Origin: GCA-2725625 sp964574215
GTDB lineage: Bacteria > Pseudomonadota > Alphaproteobacteria > Rhodospirillales > UBA2165
Direction: 5' to 3'
Assembly: GCA_964574215.1 (NCBI GenBank)
Contig: CAZNLR010000045.1
Span: 1 to 39,792, forward strand
DNA: 39,792 nucleotides
Each line of letters opens with the position of its first letter. The stretch's first letter is position 1. Positions 1-8,855 of this stretch are shown piece after piece. The translations under genes were made by a program, and so were the position numbers. Below the pieces are notes generated by a model. That model saw only the letters and a program-made list of their open reading frames with translations. It was not told the origin of the DNA and did no database searches.

Positions 1-9
1 AAACTGCAT

Positions 10-867
10 GTGCCTGGCTTTCATCAGCCGAAGCCGGTGGTTGCCGTCATCCGGCTGGCGGGGGTTATCGGTCAGGGGGTTAATCCCGCAAAACAAGGGC
101 TGAGCGCGGCCTCGCTGGTTCGTCCCATCGAGCGGGCTTTCAGCCTAAAACACCTGAAAGCGGTCGCCTTGCAGATCAATTCCCCCGGTGGCAGTCCCGT
201 TCAATCGTCCCTGATAACCCAACGTATTCGGGCGTTGGCAGCGGAAAAAGACATTCCGGTTGTCGCCTTTTGTGAGGATGTAGCGGCGTCCGGCGGCTAT
301 TGGCTGGCCTGCGCCGCCGATGAAATTTTCGCCGACGATGCGTCGGTGATCGGATCGATCGGAGTGATTTCCGGCGGGTTCGGATTTCCTCAATTGCTCA
401 AGCGTTTGGGAATTGAACGGCGGGTTCACACGGCGGGAGAAAACAAAAATATGCTGGATCCTTTTCTTCGAGAGCGGCCTGAAGATGTGGAGAAGCTGAA
501 AGACCTGCAAACGGATATTCACGACGCGTTCAAGAAAATGGTCAGGGAAAGGCGCAAAGATAAGCTCACCGAGTCCGAGGATAAACTGTTTACCGGCGAA
601 TTCTGGACCGGCCGCCGGGCGCTGGAATACGGTTTGATAGACGGATTGGGCGAACTGACCGCCGTCATGCAGGAACGCTACGGCGACCGGGTACAATTCC
701 GCCCGATGGTTCAGCAAAAGGGCTGGCTCCGGCAGAAACTGGGAATGGCACTGGGAGACCGGGGGGGTTCGAACTGGTCCCGCACCCAACCCGGATTCGG
801 GATGTGGGCGGACGATCTTATCACTGCAATTGAGGACCGGGCGCTCTGGAGCCGGTTCGGGCTCTAA
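10..867 (+). CDS. S49-family serine peptidase (SppA/SohB-like)
   Basis: This is a signal-peptide-peptidase-type serine protease that would work with a Ser/Lys dyad at or near the inner membrane. The fold signature is clear: NSPGGSP near residues 57-63, the nucleophile Ser94 in VAASGGYW, the conserved GSIGVISGG strand at 115-123, and Lys146 in GENKNMLDPF as the expected general base. At about 285 residues it matches the short single-domain S49 proteins of alphaproteobacteria, not the double-length E. coli SppA. No N-terminal membrane helix is visible. The GTG at 10 lies so close to the window edge that no ribosome site can be judged. The frame is open to base 1, so the true start could be a few codons outside. 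The next gene begins 15 bases after the stop. Confidence 0.88.
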   Translation: MPGFHQPKPVVAVIRLAGVIGQGVNPAKQGLSAASLVRPIERAFSLKHLKAVALQINSPGGSPVQSSLITQRIRALAAEKDIPVVAFCEDVAASGGYWLACAADEIFADDASVIGSIGVISGGFGFPQLLKRLGIERRVHTAGENKNMLDPFLRERPEDVEKLKDLQTDIHDAFKKMVRERRKDKLTESEDKLFTGEFWTGRRALEYGLIDGLGELTAVMQERYGDRVQFRPMVQQKGWLRQKLGMALGDRGGSNWSRTQPGFGMWADDLITAIEDRALWSRFGL

Positions 868-882
868 CCGGATTAAATATTA

Positions 883-1494
883 ATGACCAATCATCTGCTT
901 ACCACCATTGAAGACTTAGAAGCCCATTTTCCACCCGCATCCGAGTTGGCGTCGATCAAACAATTGCCAGCCCTTGATCAGCATTGCCGGGACTTTATCG
1001 CCCGTTCTCCCTTGGTGATGATCGGAACGCTCGGTGATGTTTCGCCAAAGGGCGATCACCCGGGTTTCGTCCAGGTGATCGACGACAACACGGTCCTGAT
1101 TCCGGACCGGCGCGGCAACAATCTGATCGATTCCATGCGAAATATTGTCGATAATCCTACGGTTGGACTGTTGTTCGTCATACCCGGTATCGATGAAACC
1201 CTGCGGGTCAATGGTCAGGCTTCCATCACCATCGATCCGGATTTGCTGGAATCCCACAGCGTCAACGGCAAGGCGCCGAACACCGGGTATCTTATTCAAG
1301 TTAACGAAGCCTTTTACCATTGCGCCAAAGCTTTCCGCCGCTCCAAACTTTGGGCTGCCGAGTCCCAAATCGACAAAAAGGAACTGGTTCATCCGGGCCG
1401 CGCCATTGCCCAGAACAGCGGTATCGATCCCGATGAAGCGCAAAAAACCTATGACGCCGGCATTGAAAAGGCGATGAAAGAAGAGGGAAGATGA
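883..1494 (+). CDS. Pyridoxamine 5'-phosphate oxidase (PPOX) family flavoprotein
   Basis: This is a 203-residue split-barrel flavoprotein of the PPOX class, expected to bind FMN or a related flavin. The N-terminal half shows the strand SPLVMIGTLGDVSPKGDHPG (42-61) and the flavin-phosphate motif RRGNN (76-80). LRVNG (107-111) and HCAKAFRRSKLW (146-157) follow. These match the subgroup often annotated as MSMEG_1061-type FMN-dependent proteins. The substrate cannot be read from sequence, and a true PdxH role is unlikely because the C-terminal PdxH motif is absent. There is no strong Shine-Dalgarno before the ATG. The stop overlaps the next start (ATGA at 1491-1494), so it is probably translationally coupled to the downstream hydrolase. 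Confidence 0.85.
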   Translation: MTNHLLTTIEDLEAHFPPASELASIKQLPALDQHCRDFIARSPLVMIGTLGDVSPKGDHPGFVQVIDDNTVLIPDRRGNNLIDSMRNIVDNPTVGLLFVIPGIDETLRVNGQASITIDPDLLESHSVNGKAPNTGYLIQVNEAFYHCAKAFRRSKLWAAESQIDKKELVHPGRAIAQNSGIDPDEAQKTYDAGIEKAMKEEGR

Positions 1495-2366
1495 CCGGCA
1501 ACGCGGCTGCGGTCTATCGGGGCCTCGATCAGGCTACCCTCGACAAGGAATACAATGCACGGGAAACCGTTCCCGACATCGACCCGTTCTTAGCAGACTA
1601 TGCCCGCCTGAGCGCCGAGGCTCGGGACGATTTGGATTGCCATTTGGATATTTCCTTCGGACCCGGCGCCGAGGAGACGGTCGATATTTTTCCCGCCGGG
1701 CCGAATGCGCCGGTGTTTGTTTTTATCCACGGCGGCTATTGGCGGATGCTGTCGAAAAACGAATCCAGCTTCATGGCGCCCAATTTCGTCAGCCGGGGCA
1801 TTGCTATTGCGGCTGTTAATTACACCCTCCGGCCCCACGCTACTTTGGATGAAATCGTGGCCGAAGTGCGACGCTGCATTGCCTGGCTGTACCGGAACGG
1901 ATCGGACCATGGCATTGATCCCGAGCGTATTTATGTGGGTGGATCATCCGCCGGCGGACATTTGACCGGGGTCGTGGTGGCGGACGGTTGGCAGGATGAA
2001 TTTGGCGTCCCCTCAAATGTCGTCAAAGGGGGCGTTCCCCTTAGCGGTTTGCTGGATATGGAACCGGTACAGCTTTGTTTCGTCAACGATTGGCTCAATG
2101 CCGACAAGGAAATGGCGGCCCGCAACAATCCGCAAAACTTTATCCCCGAGAACGGCTGCCCGCTGGTGGTGTCGTATGGTGGTCTGGAAACCGGAGAATT
2201 CAAGCGCCAAAGCGAGGATTTCGCCGCAGCCTGGCGCGCCCAGGGCGGAGACGCGGATTGCTTCGAAACCGGCCATTGCCATCATTTCGATCTTCCGTTG
2301 GAACTATGTAAGTCCGACAGTGTGCTTTCCAAGAAGGTTTTCGATCTGATCGGTTCAACCGCTTAG
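1491..2366 (+). CDS. Alpha/beta hydrolase, arylformamidase (kynurenine formamidase)-like
   Basis: This is a 291-residue alpha/beta hydrolase. The oxyanion-hole motif HGGYW (80-84), the nucleophile elbow GGSSAGG (Ser153) and a C-terminal HHFDL (His265) put it in the AFMID/arylformamidase-like group, which hydrolyses N-formylkynurenine or related amides and esters. At the usual acidic triad position the motif reads GGLETGEFKRQ, with Glu where characterised formamidases have Asp. This may mean a different substrate. It overlaps the PPOX gene by four bases, so the two probably work together. No other tryptophan-catabolism gene is nearby, so kynurenine is not a safe substrate call. Its 3' end overlaps the convergent methyltransferase by four bases. 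Confidence 0.83.
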   Translation: MTGNAAAVYRGLDQATLDKEYNARETVPDIDPFLADYARLSAEARDDLDCHLDISFGPGAEETVDIFPAGPNAPVFVFIHGGYWRMLSKNESSFMAPNFVSRGIAIAAVNYTLRPHATLDEIVAEVRRCIAWLYRNGSDHGIDPERIYVGGSSAGGHLTGVVVADGWQDEFGVPSNVVKGGVPLSGLLDMEPVQLCFVNDWLNADKEMAARNNPQNFIPENGCPLVVSYGGLETGEFKRQSEDFAAAWRAQGGDADCFETGHCHHFDLPLELCKSDSVLSKKVFDLIGSTA

Positions 2367-3010
2367 CGCATCACCAATATGACAAATTCTTTGGGTTCCA
2401 GCCGGTTAATCAGGCGGATTTGATTGCTCATATTATCGTGGCAGAATTTATAGAAATGTTCCGGATTGGCGTAGTATAGGGTCTTCTCCCGGTCGGGATT
2501 GTGGACGCTCAGCATATTGAACCCAAGACCGGTACGGGTCTTCTCCCAAAGTAACATCAAATTTTCTTCGACATAGTCGCGCCAGATATTGTCACCCTGT
2601 CCCATTTTCATATTGTAAGTGCCCGAGACGAACGAATAGTCGGCCTCCTCGGTCGCATAGTGGCTCTGGATAAAAGTGGCGCGGGCATCCTGGATTCTCT
2701 TTTGGGCCGTCCGCACCATCTCGCCGGATATATCGTATCCGAAATACCGGCCGTCTTTTAGGCCCGGGAGGTCCTTCAGCGCTTCGAATAAAGCACCGTA
2801 CCCGCATCCAAGATCGTTGATCGTAAAACCGTTCTTGCCGTTTGCGCCCGAGACCAGCCCAACGAACATCTGAAATCGCCGTTGCTGCATCTCTTCATCC
2901 TTCCAGGCAACGGCTTTGTGTTTGGGGCCGTAGGTTTTTATCGCCTGATCGAAAATTCGCGCCACCGGTTCAAGCAGCGCCGGATTATAAGGAGGAGGAG
3001 AGTCCTGCAT
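2363..3010 (-). CDS. Class I SAM-dependent methyltransferase
   Basis: This 215-residue protein has a Rossmann-type methyltransferase core. Motif I is NDLGCGYG (65-72) after a predicted beta strand, and the acidic motif II is GYDISGEMV (91-99), consistent with S-adenosylmethionine binding. The segment around 129-146 is where an acceptor-binding motif would be expected but does not match a specific subfamily I recognise. The acceptor, whether small molecule or protein, cannot be named. It lies 13 bases downstream of the ygfZ-like gene on the same strand, so the two are probably co-transcribed. The ribosome site before the ATG is weak. Confidence 0.8.
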   Translation of the reverse strand: MQDSPPPYNPALLEPVARIFDQAIKTYGPKHKAVAWKDEEMQQRRFQMFVGLVSGANGKNGFTINDLGCGYGALFEALKDLPGLKDGRYFGYDISGEMVRTAQKRIQDARATFIQSHYATEEADYSFVSGTYNMKMGQGDNIWRDYVEENLMLLWEKTRTGLGFNMLSVHNPDREKTLYYANPEHFYKFCHDNMSNQIRLINRLEPKEFVILVMR

Positions 3011-3023
3011 CGTTCAGAGACCT

Positions 3024-3908
3024 TTAAATCACCATCCAATCGGGCCGAACCGGTCGAAGCGTCGTCGAACCCGAAGTAATTTCTTTTTTATCGTCCAAAA
3101 TCTCCAGCCTAATAAGAGCGAGTCCGGAATCACCACGCGCCGATCTCATTTCCCCGGCGTTCTTCCCGTCAACCGTAAGTTCGGTACCCGGCGCCGGCGC
3201 CGGACCTTCAATTTTTACCGGCACCAGTCTTTTTTTCACCAGACCGCGGTGTTTGGTGCGGGCGGTTAATTCCTGTCCCGTATAGCAGCCCTTATCGAAA
3301 CTGACGCCGTTGAGTTCCTCAAAGCCGCACTCCAACAGAACGGATTTTTCGATATCCATGTCTCTGCTGCTGTCCGGCATTCCCATCGATATCCGCATTT
3401 CGTCATAATCGGTAAATGGCGCTTCGATGAATCCTTTTGCCGCCAAACTCTCTCTCGCCGTACCGGACGGTAAAACTGCCCGCACGCCCATGGCGGTCAG
3501 TCTGGGGTCTACGTAAGCCATTCCGTTTAAAAATTCGGCTGCGGCGCCAGCGGTCGGTGTTACTCCCGCCGCCGCAGGCGCCTGATCGCCGGTTATCGCG
3601 GCGATACAAAATGTATCGTCCAATTCCAGTTCCACTTCGGAGCGTAGTTTATACAGGCGAAACCGTTTGAAAAGATCATCACGGCGCGACGCTTCGCAAT
3701 CCAATACAAAATTGTTACCCATTTGAAGGATAAAAAAATCATGAAGATATTTACCCTGGGGAGTCAACAACGCCGCATAAATCGCTTTTTCCGGCGTTAC
3801 ATCTTTCATATCGTTGGACACCAGGCCTTGAAGAAACTCTCTGGCGTCGTCGCCGCCGATCTTGAGAACCTTACGGTCTTCCAGCAGTGTAAATTTAGAA
3901 TTGCTCAT
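3024..3908 (-). CDS. ygfZ: YgfZ/GcvT-family folate-binding protein
   Basis: This is a 294-residue member of the YgfZ (IBA57-like) family. These tetrahydrofolate-binding proteins help assemble or repair certain iron-sulfur proteins. The signature KGCYTGQE, with its invariant cysteine, is at 206-213. The N-terminal GcvT-like segment (about 5-95, including LQGLVSNDM and LLTPQGKYLHDFF) and the C-terminal barrel segment are in the right order and spacing. Length fits the family. It starts 40 bases downstream of the end of the sensor kinase on the same strand. The symbol is used for the family; no functional evidence is available here. Confidence 0.88.
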   Translation of the reverse strand: MSNSKFTLLEDRKVLKIGGDDAREFLQGLVSNDMKDVTPEKAIYAALLTPQGKYLHDFFILQMGNNFVLDCEASRRDDLFKRFRLYKLRSEVELELDDTFCIAAITGDQAPAAAGVTPTAGAAAEFLNGMAYVDPRLTAMGVRAVLPSGTARESLAAKGFIEAPFTDYDEMRISMGMPDSSRDMDIEKSVLLECGFEELNGVSFDKGCYTGQELTARTKHRGLVKKRLVPVKIEGPAPAPGTELTVDGKNAGEMRSARGDSGLALIRLEILDDKKEITSGSTTLRPVRPDWMVI

Positions 3909-3948
3909 AGCTCTTTATATAGCCGAGCGCGGACCGGGTTCCACTTAT

Positions 3949-6495
3949 TTATTTTGAAAGTAGCCGGTGTCGAATTTTATTTGTGAGTGCGCGTTGGATC
4001 GCAGCCGACATACCGGCTCTCGTTACCGGCTTCATCAGGAACTCCCGGATGCCTATTTCCTTGGCGTGAACCGCTTGAACGGTTGCGCTAAAACCCGTGA
4101 CCATTATGACCGGTATATCGGGCCGGATTCTAATCATATTCTGGGCCAACACGTGGCCATTCATGTCGGGCATGGTTTGGTCCGTGATAACGACATCGAA
4201 ATCGAGGAAATCCTTTTCAAAAGCATCCAACGCGGCGGACGATACTGAGAATCCCGTAACGTCATAACCGAGATGTGTCAGCATATCGTTCATTGCTTCG
4301 ATATTGGACTGCTCATCGTCGACGACCAGTATCTTTTCGTTGTTGCCCAATTTGATTTCGGTGTCCTCTTCTATATGTTGCTCAAAGGTTTCGATAACCG
4401 GCAGGTACATCTGGAAGGTCGTGCCGCTGCCAACTTCGCTATAGACAAGAATCTGGCCGCCATGGCTTTTGACGATACCGTGCACCGTCGCCAGCCCGAG
4501 ACCCGTACCCTTGCCCTGTTCTTTGGTGGTGAAATTAGGATCAAATATTTTTTCCCGGGTCTCTTCATCCATGCCATGGCCTGTGTCACTTATGGTAAGC
4601 CTGACATATTGCCCTTCCGTAATATCCGGTTTCTGGCCGGCGTATTTGTCATCGGCTTCGAATTTGTCGACTGAAATCGAAAGGATGCCGCCGGTTTCCT
4701 CCATGGCGTGAGACGCATTGGTGCACAGATTCATAATGACCTGATGAATTTGCGTGGGATCGGCGAGGACCTGGGGGAGGTTTTCCTCTATGTTCTGATG
4801 GATTTCGACGGAAGCGGGAACCACCGACCGGATCAAATTGTGCACCTCGTCTACCAGCGGCTCCATATTGGTTGGCACCTGCTCGCCTTCACTCTGGCGG
4901 CTGATCATTAATACCTGGCGTATCAAATTCCTGGCTCTCAGGCCGGCCTTTAAAATCTGTTCGGCCCTGTTGCGGTTGACGTCGTGGTTGACGAGGCTTT
5001 CGATCAACATTTCCGAATAGGCCATAACCGGGTTTAGAATATTGTTGAAATCATGGGCAATGCCACGAGCCAGATTGCCGACGGTTTCCATTTTCTGCGA
5101 ATGACGCAGTAAGCTTTCCAATTTCGTGCGTTCCTGCTCGGCGACAATTTGGTCGGTTATATCCAAGCCGGTGCCCCGGTAGCCTAGATACGCACCATCC
5201 TCATCGAATATCGGCTTGCCGCTGATTTTGATATGAAATTTTCGCTCATCGGGAAATTGAGCCTCAAAAACGAAGTCCCGGATCGGCTCACGGGCGTCGA
5301 TTAAATGTTGATAAAACTGCCAACTGTCGGATTTAGTGTCGCTGCCCGCCAAAACGGCAAATTCCTGCCGTGTCTTACCCAAGACATAGGTTGGGTCTAT
5401 ACCGAATACATCGCCATACCTTTCTGATAGATAGGTAAATTTACCGTCGGGTCCCATTTCCCAGACATAATCTGACGCCGATTCGACGACATCCCTGAAT
5501 CTTTGTTCGCTTTTGGTCAGTTCCCGTTCGGCGTCCTCTCTTTTCCTGAGATGATTGACTGCCGCAATTGTCAACGACACCAAAACGAAGGCCGCAAACA
5601 AGATAAGGATGGCCATTTTTGTAGCCCGATCCCGCCAACTGGCCAGGGCTAAGTTGGTCGGAATAGTTGCGACCAGATAAATCGGAAATTTCGACACGCG
5701 GGAATAGGCGACGATCCGATCAACGCCATTGGCGAATAGTTTTCCCGTAAACTGGCCGGCTTCCGCATTGGCGTTATCGCCTCTGTTGCCCAGTTTGATT
5801 ATTTTTCCCGCGACTTTTTTATCGTTTGCTGAGAAACCGGAAGAGGCCGCAAATATGGAACCTTCTAATGTGGTGTAAGCCAGGCTGACGCCTTGCTCTT
5901 TTTCAACCCGATCGTATATGTCGGCGAAATAGGATTGGGTGACCAGGGCCATGGAAATTCCGTCGAAACTTCCATCCGGTTTTTCTATTTTGCGGCTGGT
6001 TGAAAAAAACCATCTGCCGGTGGTGCGTCCGACCAAAGGTTTGCCGATGTAAAGCCCGGTGTTCTGACTTTCTTTGTGGAATTTGAAATATTTTCGATCG
6101 TGGACATCCATACCGATACTTTTTTTTCGTTCGGTAAATTTGATGATGCCCTTTTCATTGGTGATGATCATACCTCTGATCTGCGGCAAATCGGCGATAA
6201 ACTTTTCGAATTCACCGATGATTTCCTTTGCCGAGCGGGGCGTACTTATGCGGTCCCGTTCCGCCTGCTTTTTCACGGTGAGAAGCGTCAAATCTACGGC
6301 GTCCAATGAGCGGGCTGCATGTTCGGCCATGTTTCTGGCCATATTCTGCGCATGTCGCTGCGCGAAGGCGAAGGTGCTTCCGTAATCCTGCCACATGCTG
6401 ATGGCGGAAACCGCTAACAAGAAAAATAGCGCGCCGGCAGCGATAACGGTAATTCTAAATCGAAGGTCTTTGTACGTTTTCGGGGCGACCGTCAT
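3949..6495 (-). CDS. Hybrid sensor histidine kinase with periplasmic sensor, PAS and receiver domains
   Basis: This 848-residue membrane sensor has a first transmembrane helix at about 16-34 and a large periplasmic region at about 35-290 of Cache-like appearance. A second helix lies at about 294-315. A PAS/PAC unit follows at about 330-452 and ends in the PAC-type GYRGTGLDITD. The HisKA helix has His481 in ARGIAHDFNNILN. The ATPase domain has its N box at NLCTNASHAM, a DTGHGM motif at 637-642 and a GKGTGLGLATVHG box. A C-terminal receiver has Asp727/728, phosphoacceptor Asp772, Thr800 and Lys822. The His motif places it with FixL/NtrB-like kinases. There is no separate response regulator nearby, so the partner is elsewhere. 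GGAGC lies six bases before the ATG. The AT-rich divergent promoter region with an FNR-like box is immediately upstream. Confidence 0.92.
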   Translation of the reverse strand: MTVAPKTYKDLRFRITVIAAGALFFLLAVSAISMWQDYGSTFAFAQRHAQNMARNMAEHAARSLDAVDLTLLTVKKQAERDRISTPRSAKEIIGEFEKFIADLPQIRGMIITNEKGIIKFTERKKSIGMDVHDRKYFKFHKESQNTGLYIGKPLVGRTTGRWFFSTSRKIEKPDGSFDGISMALVTQSYFADIYDRVEKEQGVSLAYTTLEGSIFAASSGFSANDKKVAGKIIKLGNRGDNANAEAGQFTGKLFANGVDRIVAYSRVSKFPIYLVATIPTNLALASWRDRATKMAILILFAAFVLVSLTIAAVNHLRKREDAERELTKSEQRFRDVVESASDYVWEMGPDGKFTYLSERYGDVFGIDPTYVLGKTRQEFAVLAGSDTKSDSWQFYQHLIDAREPIRDFVFEAQFPDERKFHIKISGKPIFDEDGAYLGYRGTGLDITDQIVAEQERTKLESLLRHSQKMETVGNLARGIAHDFNNILNPVMAYSEMLIESLVNHDVNRNRAEQILKAGLRARNLIRQVLMISRQSEGEQVPTNMEPLVDEVHNLIRSVVPASVEIHQNIEENLPQVLADPTQIHQVIMNLCTNASHAMEETGGILSISVDKFEADDKYAGQKPDITEGQYVRLTISDTGHGMDEETREKIFDPNFTTKEQGKGTGLGLATVHGIVKSHGGQILVYSEVGSGTTFQMYLPVIETFEQHIEEDTEIKLGNNEKILVVDDEQSNIEAMNDMLTHLGYDVTGFSVSSAALDAFEKDFLDFDVVITDQTMPDMNGHVLAQNMIRIRPDIPVIMVTGFSATVQAVHAKEIGIREFLMKPVTRAGMSAAIQRALTNKIRHRLLSK

Positions 6496-6808
6496 TTTTA
6501 GCTCCGATAGGAGTCTCGGAATATTCTATTTATATTATATAAACTCTATTATAATTCCAATAAAACCCATAGTAATTTGATAAAAAATCTAAAACATTTA
6601 CTGCATATATTATAATTTTATTATGCAATTTATAATTGAATATTATATTAGGTAAAGTAATCGTATTTAATTTTGTGATTTTCTCACTTGATTTCAATCA
6701 ATTTGTATAATTTTTTATGCTGGATAAGCATTCTTCGAATATAGGAACTAAAACGAACTTACCTCCCTTTTCTTTGCTTTTAGTGGAGTAGGGCATTAAA
6801 CACGGGCC
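6496..6808. promoter_or_regulatory. AT-rich divergent intergenic region (promoters for sensor kinase and glycan cluster)
   Basis: These 313 bases hold no gene I can support. They are strikingly A/T rich compared with the genes on both sides and separate the minus-strand kinase from the first plus-strand glycosyltransferase. They should contain the promoters of both. A TATAAT hexamer on + lies at 6706-6711, but no well-spaced -35 box is obvious, which suits an activator-dependent promoter. An FNR-type palindrome lies just upstream of it. Confidence 0.55.
6688..6701. promoter_or_regulatory. Perfect FNR/Anr/FixK-type box
   Basis: The bases read TTGAT, four bases, then ATCAA, which is the exact consensus half-site pair of the FNR/Anr/FixK/DNR branch of the CRP family. 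It sits in the AT-rich divergent promoter region about 190 bases from the kinase start and 107 bases from the glycosyltransferase start. The TATAAT at 6706 is too close for classic activation at -41.5, so the target promoter and the sign of regulation are not settled. A chance match in AT-rich DNA is possible. Confidence 0.5.
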
Positions 6809-7867
6809 ATGCGTATTTTAATGCTCGACGACAGTTACGATTATGACGGCGATACGCCTGTCAAAAAGCCAATCGGGGGGGCTGAAAAGGCGTTTGTCCA
6901 TTTGGCGGCTGCCTTTGCTTCCCGCGGCCATGACGTTACGGCCATCAATCGGTGTTCTGAGCAAAAAAAGGTCAAGGATGTGCTTTGGTTGCCCTTCGCT
7001 TCGCCCCGGCCACCCGAGACGGACATTCTCATCGCCTTTCGTAAACCCGCGTTGCTTCAAGAACAGGATGATGCCGGCCAGCGAATACTTTGGAACTGGG
7101 GATCGCCGAAGTCGCTGAACCAGCCTGCCAATCAGGCTTTGTTGGAGAAATACAACCCCAATATCGTGTTTGTCGGCGACGCCCAGCGTAAGGCCTGGAA
7201 ATCCTGGCGGGATTTTAAAGAAAAATCGATAATGCCTGGTCTGGCGGAAACTTATGTCCAGGACATGACAACCGCCCCGGACGATCTTCCTATTGCCGTC
7301 ACGACCACCCATCCGCTCCACGATCTTGAAGCCATTCTCGATTTATGGCGGAATCGAATTCGCCAAGAAAACCAACGGGCGGAACTGCATATCTTTTCAG
7401 CTAGTCTCGTCAATGGAGCAGCCGGCGCGGGTGTGGAGGATCGGATTAAATCGGTGCTTGAAAAAGCGATGTCGGCCAAGGCGGCCGGCGTACGTTTAAA
7501 AAAACCGCTGGCGGATACGGATATGGCGGCCGTTTACCGGTCCGCCCGGGTACATTTGTATCCGGTGATCCGAAACGAATACTATTGTTCGACCTTGGCG
7601 GAATCGCAATCCAGCGGATTACCTGCCGTGGTCGGCCAATTTAACCGTCGACTTGGCGATACTGATCTTGCACCTATTTTGGAACGGGTGCAGAACGGTC
7701 TTACGGGTTACGTCGCGCCGGATGATGACGCGTTCGTAAATTTGACATTGGAACTATTGGACGGCGATAAAACGATGTTTGAAAGTTTGAGCCGGGACGC
7801 CAGAACTTTGCAGTCGGGCCGTGACTGGCAAGCTGCGGCAATAGAGTTCGAAAGCTTGTTTATATAG
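6809..7867 (+). CDS. GT-B glycosyltransferase (GT4-like), paralogue of the gene at 9611
   Basis: This 352-residue protein has a GT-B layout. The N-terminal domain opens with a beta strand and a glycine loop that includes KPIGGAEKAFVHLA (20-33), the usual acceptor-side loop of GT4-like enzymes. The C-terminal domain contains EYYCSTLAESQSSGLPAVV, matching the E-x7-E donor-binding region. It would transfer a sugar from an activated donor on the cytoplasmic side of the membrane. The N-terminus strongly resembles that of the gene at 9611: a DD pair, a DG(D/E)(T/S)P segment, GG(A/V)E and an ASRGH(D/E)V strand. The two are therefore probably duplicated. It is the first gene of the glycan cluster. 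The ribosome site is weak. Confidence 0.8.
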   Translation: MRILMLDDSYDYDGDTPVKKPIGGAEKAFVHLAAAFASRGHDVTAINRCSEQKKVKDVLWLPFASPRPPETDILIAFRKPALLQEQDDAGQRILWNWGSPKSLNQPANQALLEKYNPNIVFVGDAQRKAWKSWRDFKEKSIMPGLAETYVQDMTTAPDDLPIAVTTTHPLHDLEAILDLWRNRIRQENQRAELHIFSASLVNGAAGAGVEDRIKSVLEKAMSAKAAGVRLKKPLADTDMAAVYRSARVHLYPVIRNEYYCSTLAESQSSGLPAVVGQFNRRLGDTDLAPILERVQNGLTGYVAPDDDAFVNLTLELLDGDKTMFESLSRDARTLQSGRDWQAAAIEFESLFI

Positions 7868-7895
7868 AGATCGGATCGGTATTGTTACGATTGCC

Positions 7896-8855
7896 ATGAA
7901 AATATTATTCATCACTTCGACCCGCGTCGGTGACGCCATTCTTTCCACCGGACTGATCGACCATTTGATCCGGTCTCATCCGGACGCCCGCATGACCATT
8001 GTATGCGGCCCGGCGGCAGCGCCGTTATTCGAAGCCATGCCAAATTTGGAACGGATAATCGTCCTCGATAAAATGTTGTTTTCTCTCCATTGGCTGCGCC
8101 TTTGGGTGTTATGCATCGCCAGTTTCTGGAATCTGGTGGTCGATCTGCGCAACGCTCCGGTCACCTTTTTGCTGGCCCGCCGACGCCGGTGCGGAATGCC
8201 GCGGGGAGGGGCCGACCGGCGGGTGGAACGTGTCGCCAGCGTTCTCGATCTGCCCGAGATTGTGCCGCCGAAATTGTGGACCGGCAGAGAAGAAGACGAA
8301 AAGGCGGTCGAACTCATTCCCGATGGTGGCCCGGTGCTGGCCGTCGGACCTACTGCCAATTGGCGGGCGAAGACCTGGCGGGCGGAATATTTCACGGAAT
8401 TGATTGAGCGGTTGACGGCGCCCGACGGTATCCTGCCGGGCGCCCGGGTGGCCGTATTCGGCCGGGATGACGAGCGGCCCATGGCCCTTCGGCTGATCGA
8501 AGCCATACCGGAGGATCGCTGCATCGACCTTATCGGCAAGCTCGATCTTTTGACGGTTTTTGCCTGCCTTAACCGTTGCGCATTCTATGTCGGTAATGAT
8601 TCCGGCTTGATGCATCTATCGGCGGCGTCCGGAATACCGACATTAGGCTTGTTCGGGCCGACCCAGGAGGCGCTGTACGCTCCGTGGGGAAAGCATACGG
8701 GCATCGTCCGGACCGAAATTCCATTTGCCGAAATCTTTCCCGAAAATTTCGACCATCGGACGTCGGACAGTTTGATGGATAGCCTGTCCGTCGATATGGC
8801 GGAAGAAGGAGCACGGGCTTTGTGGCGGAATTATCAGACGGGTGAAGCCGCATGA
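7896..8855 (+). CDS. Glycosyltransferase family 9 (heptosyltransferase-like)
   Basis: This is a 319-residue GT9 enzyme, the family of ADP-heptose:LPS heptosyltransferases. It begins with ILFITSTRVGDAILSTGLI, the typical GT9 first strand and loop with the catalytic-region Asp13. The C-terminal donor-site motifs NDSGLMHL (234-241) and LFGPTQ (252-257) are characteristic of WaaC/WaaF/WaaQ proteins. It would act at the inner face of the inner membrane on lipid A-core. Which heptose or other sugar it transfers cannot be told from sequence. Its stop overlaps the next start (ATGA at 8852-8855), so it is coupled to the GT2 gene. Confidence 0.88.
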   Translation: MKILFITSTRVGDAILSTGLIDHLIRSHPDARMTIVCGPAAAPLFEAMPNLERIIVLDKMLFSLHWLRLWVLCIASFWNLVVDLRNAPVTFLLARRRRCGMPRGGADRRVERVASVLDLPEIVPPKLWTGREEDEKAVELIPDGGPVLAVGPTANWRAKTWRAEYFTELIERLTAPDGILPGARVAVFGRDDERPMALRLIEAIPEDRCIDLIGKLDLLTVFACLNRCAFYVGNDSGLMHLSAASGIPTLGLFGPTQEALYAPWGKHTGIVRTEIPFAEIFPENFDHRTSDSLMDSLSVDMAEEGARALWRNYQTGEAA

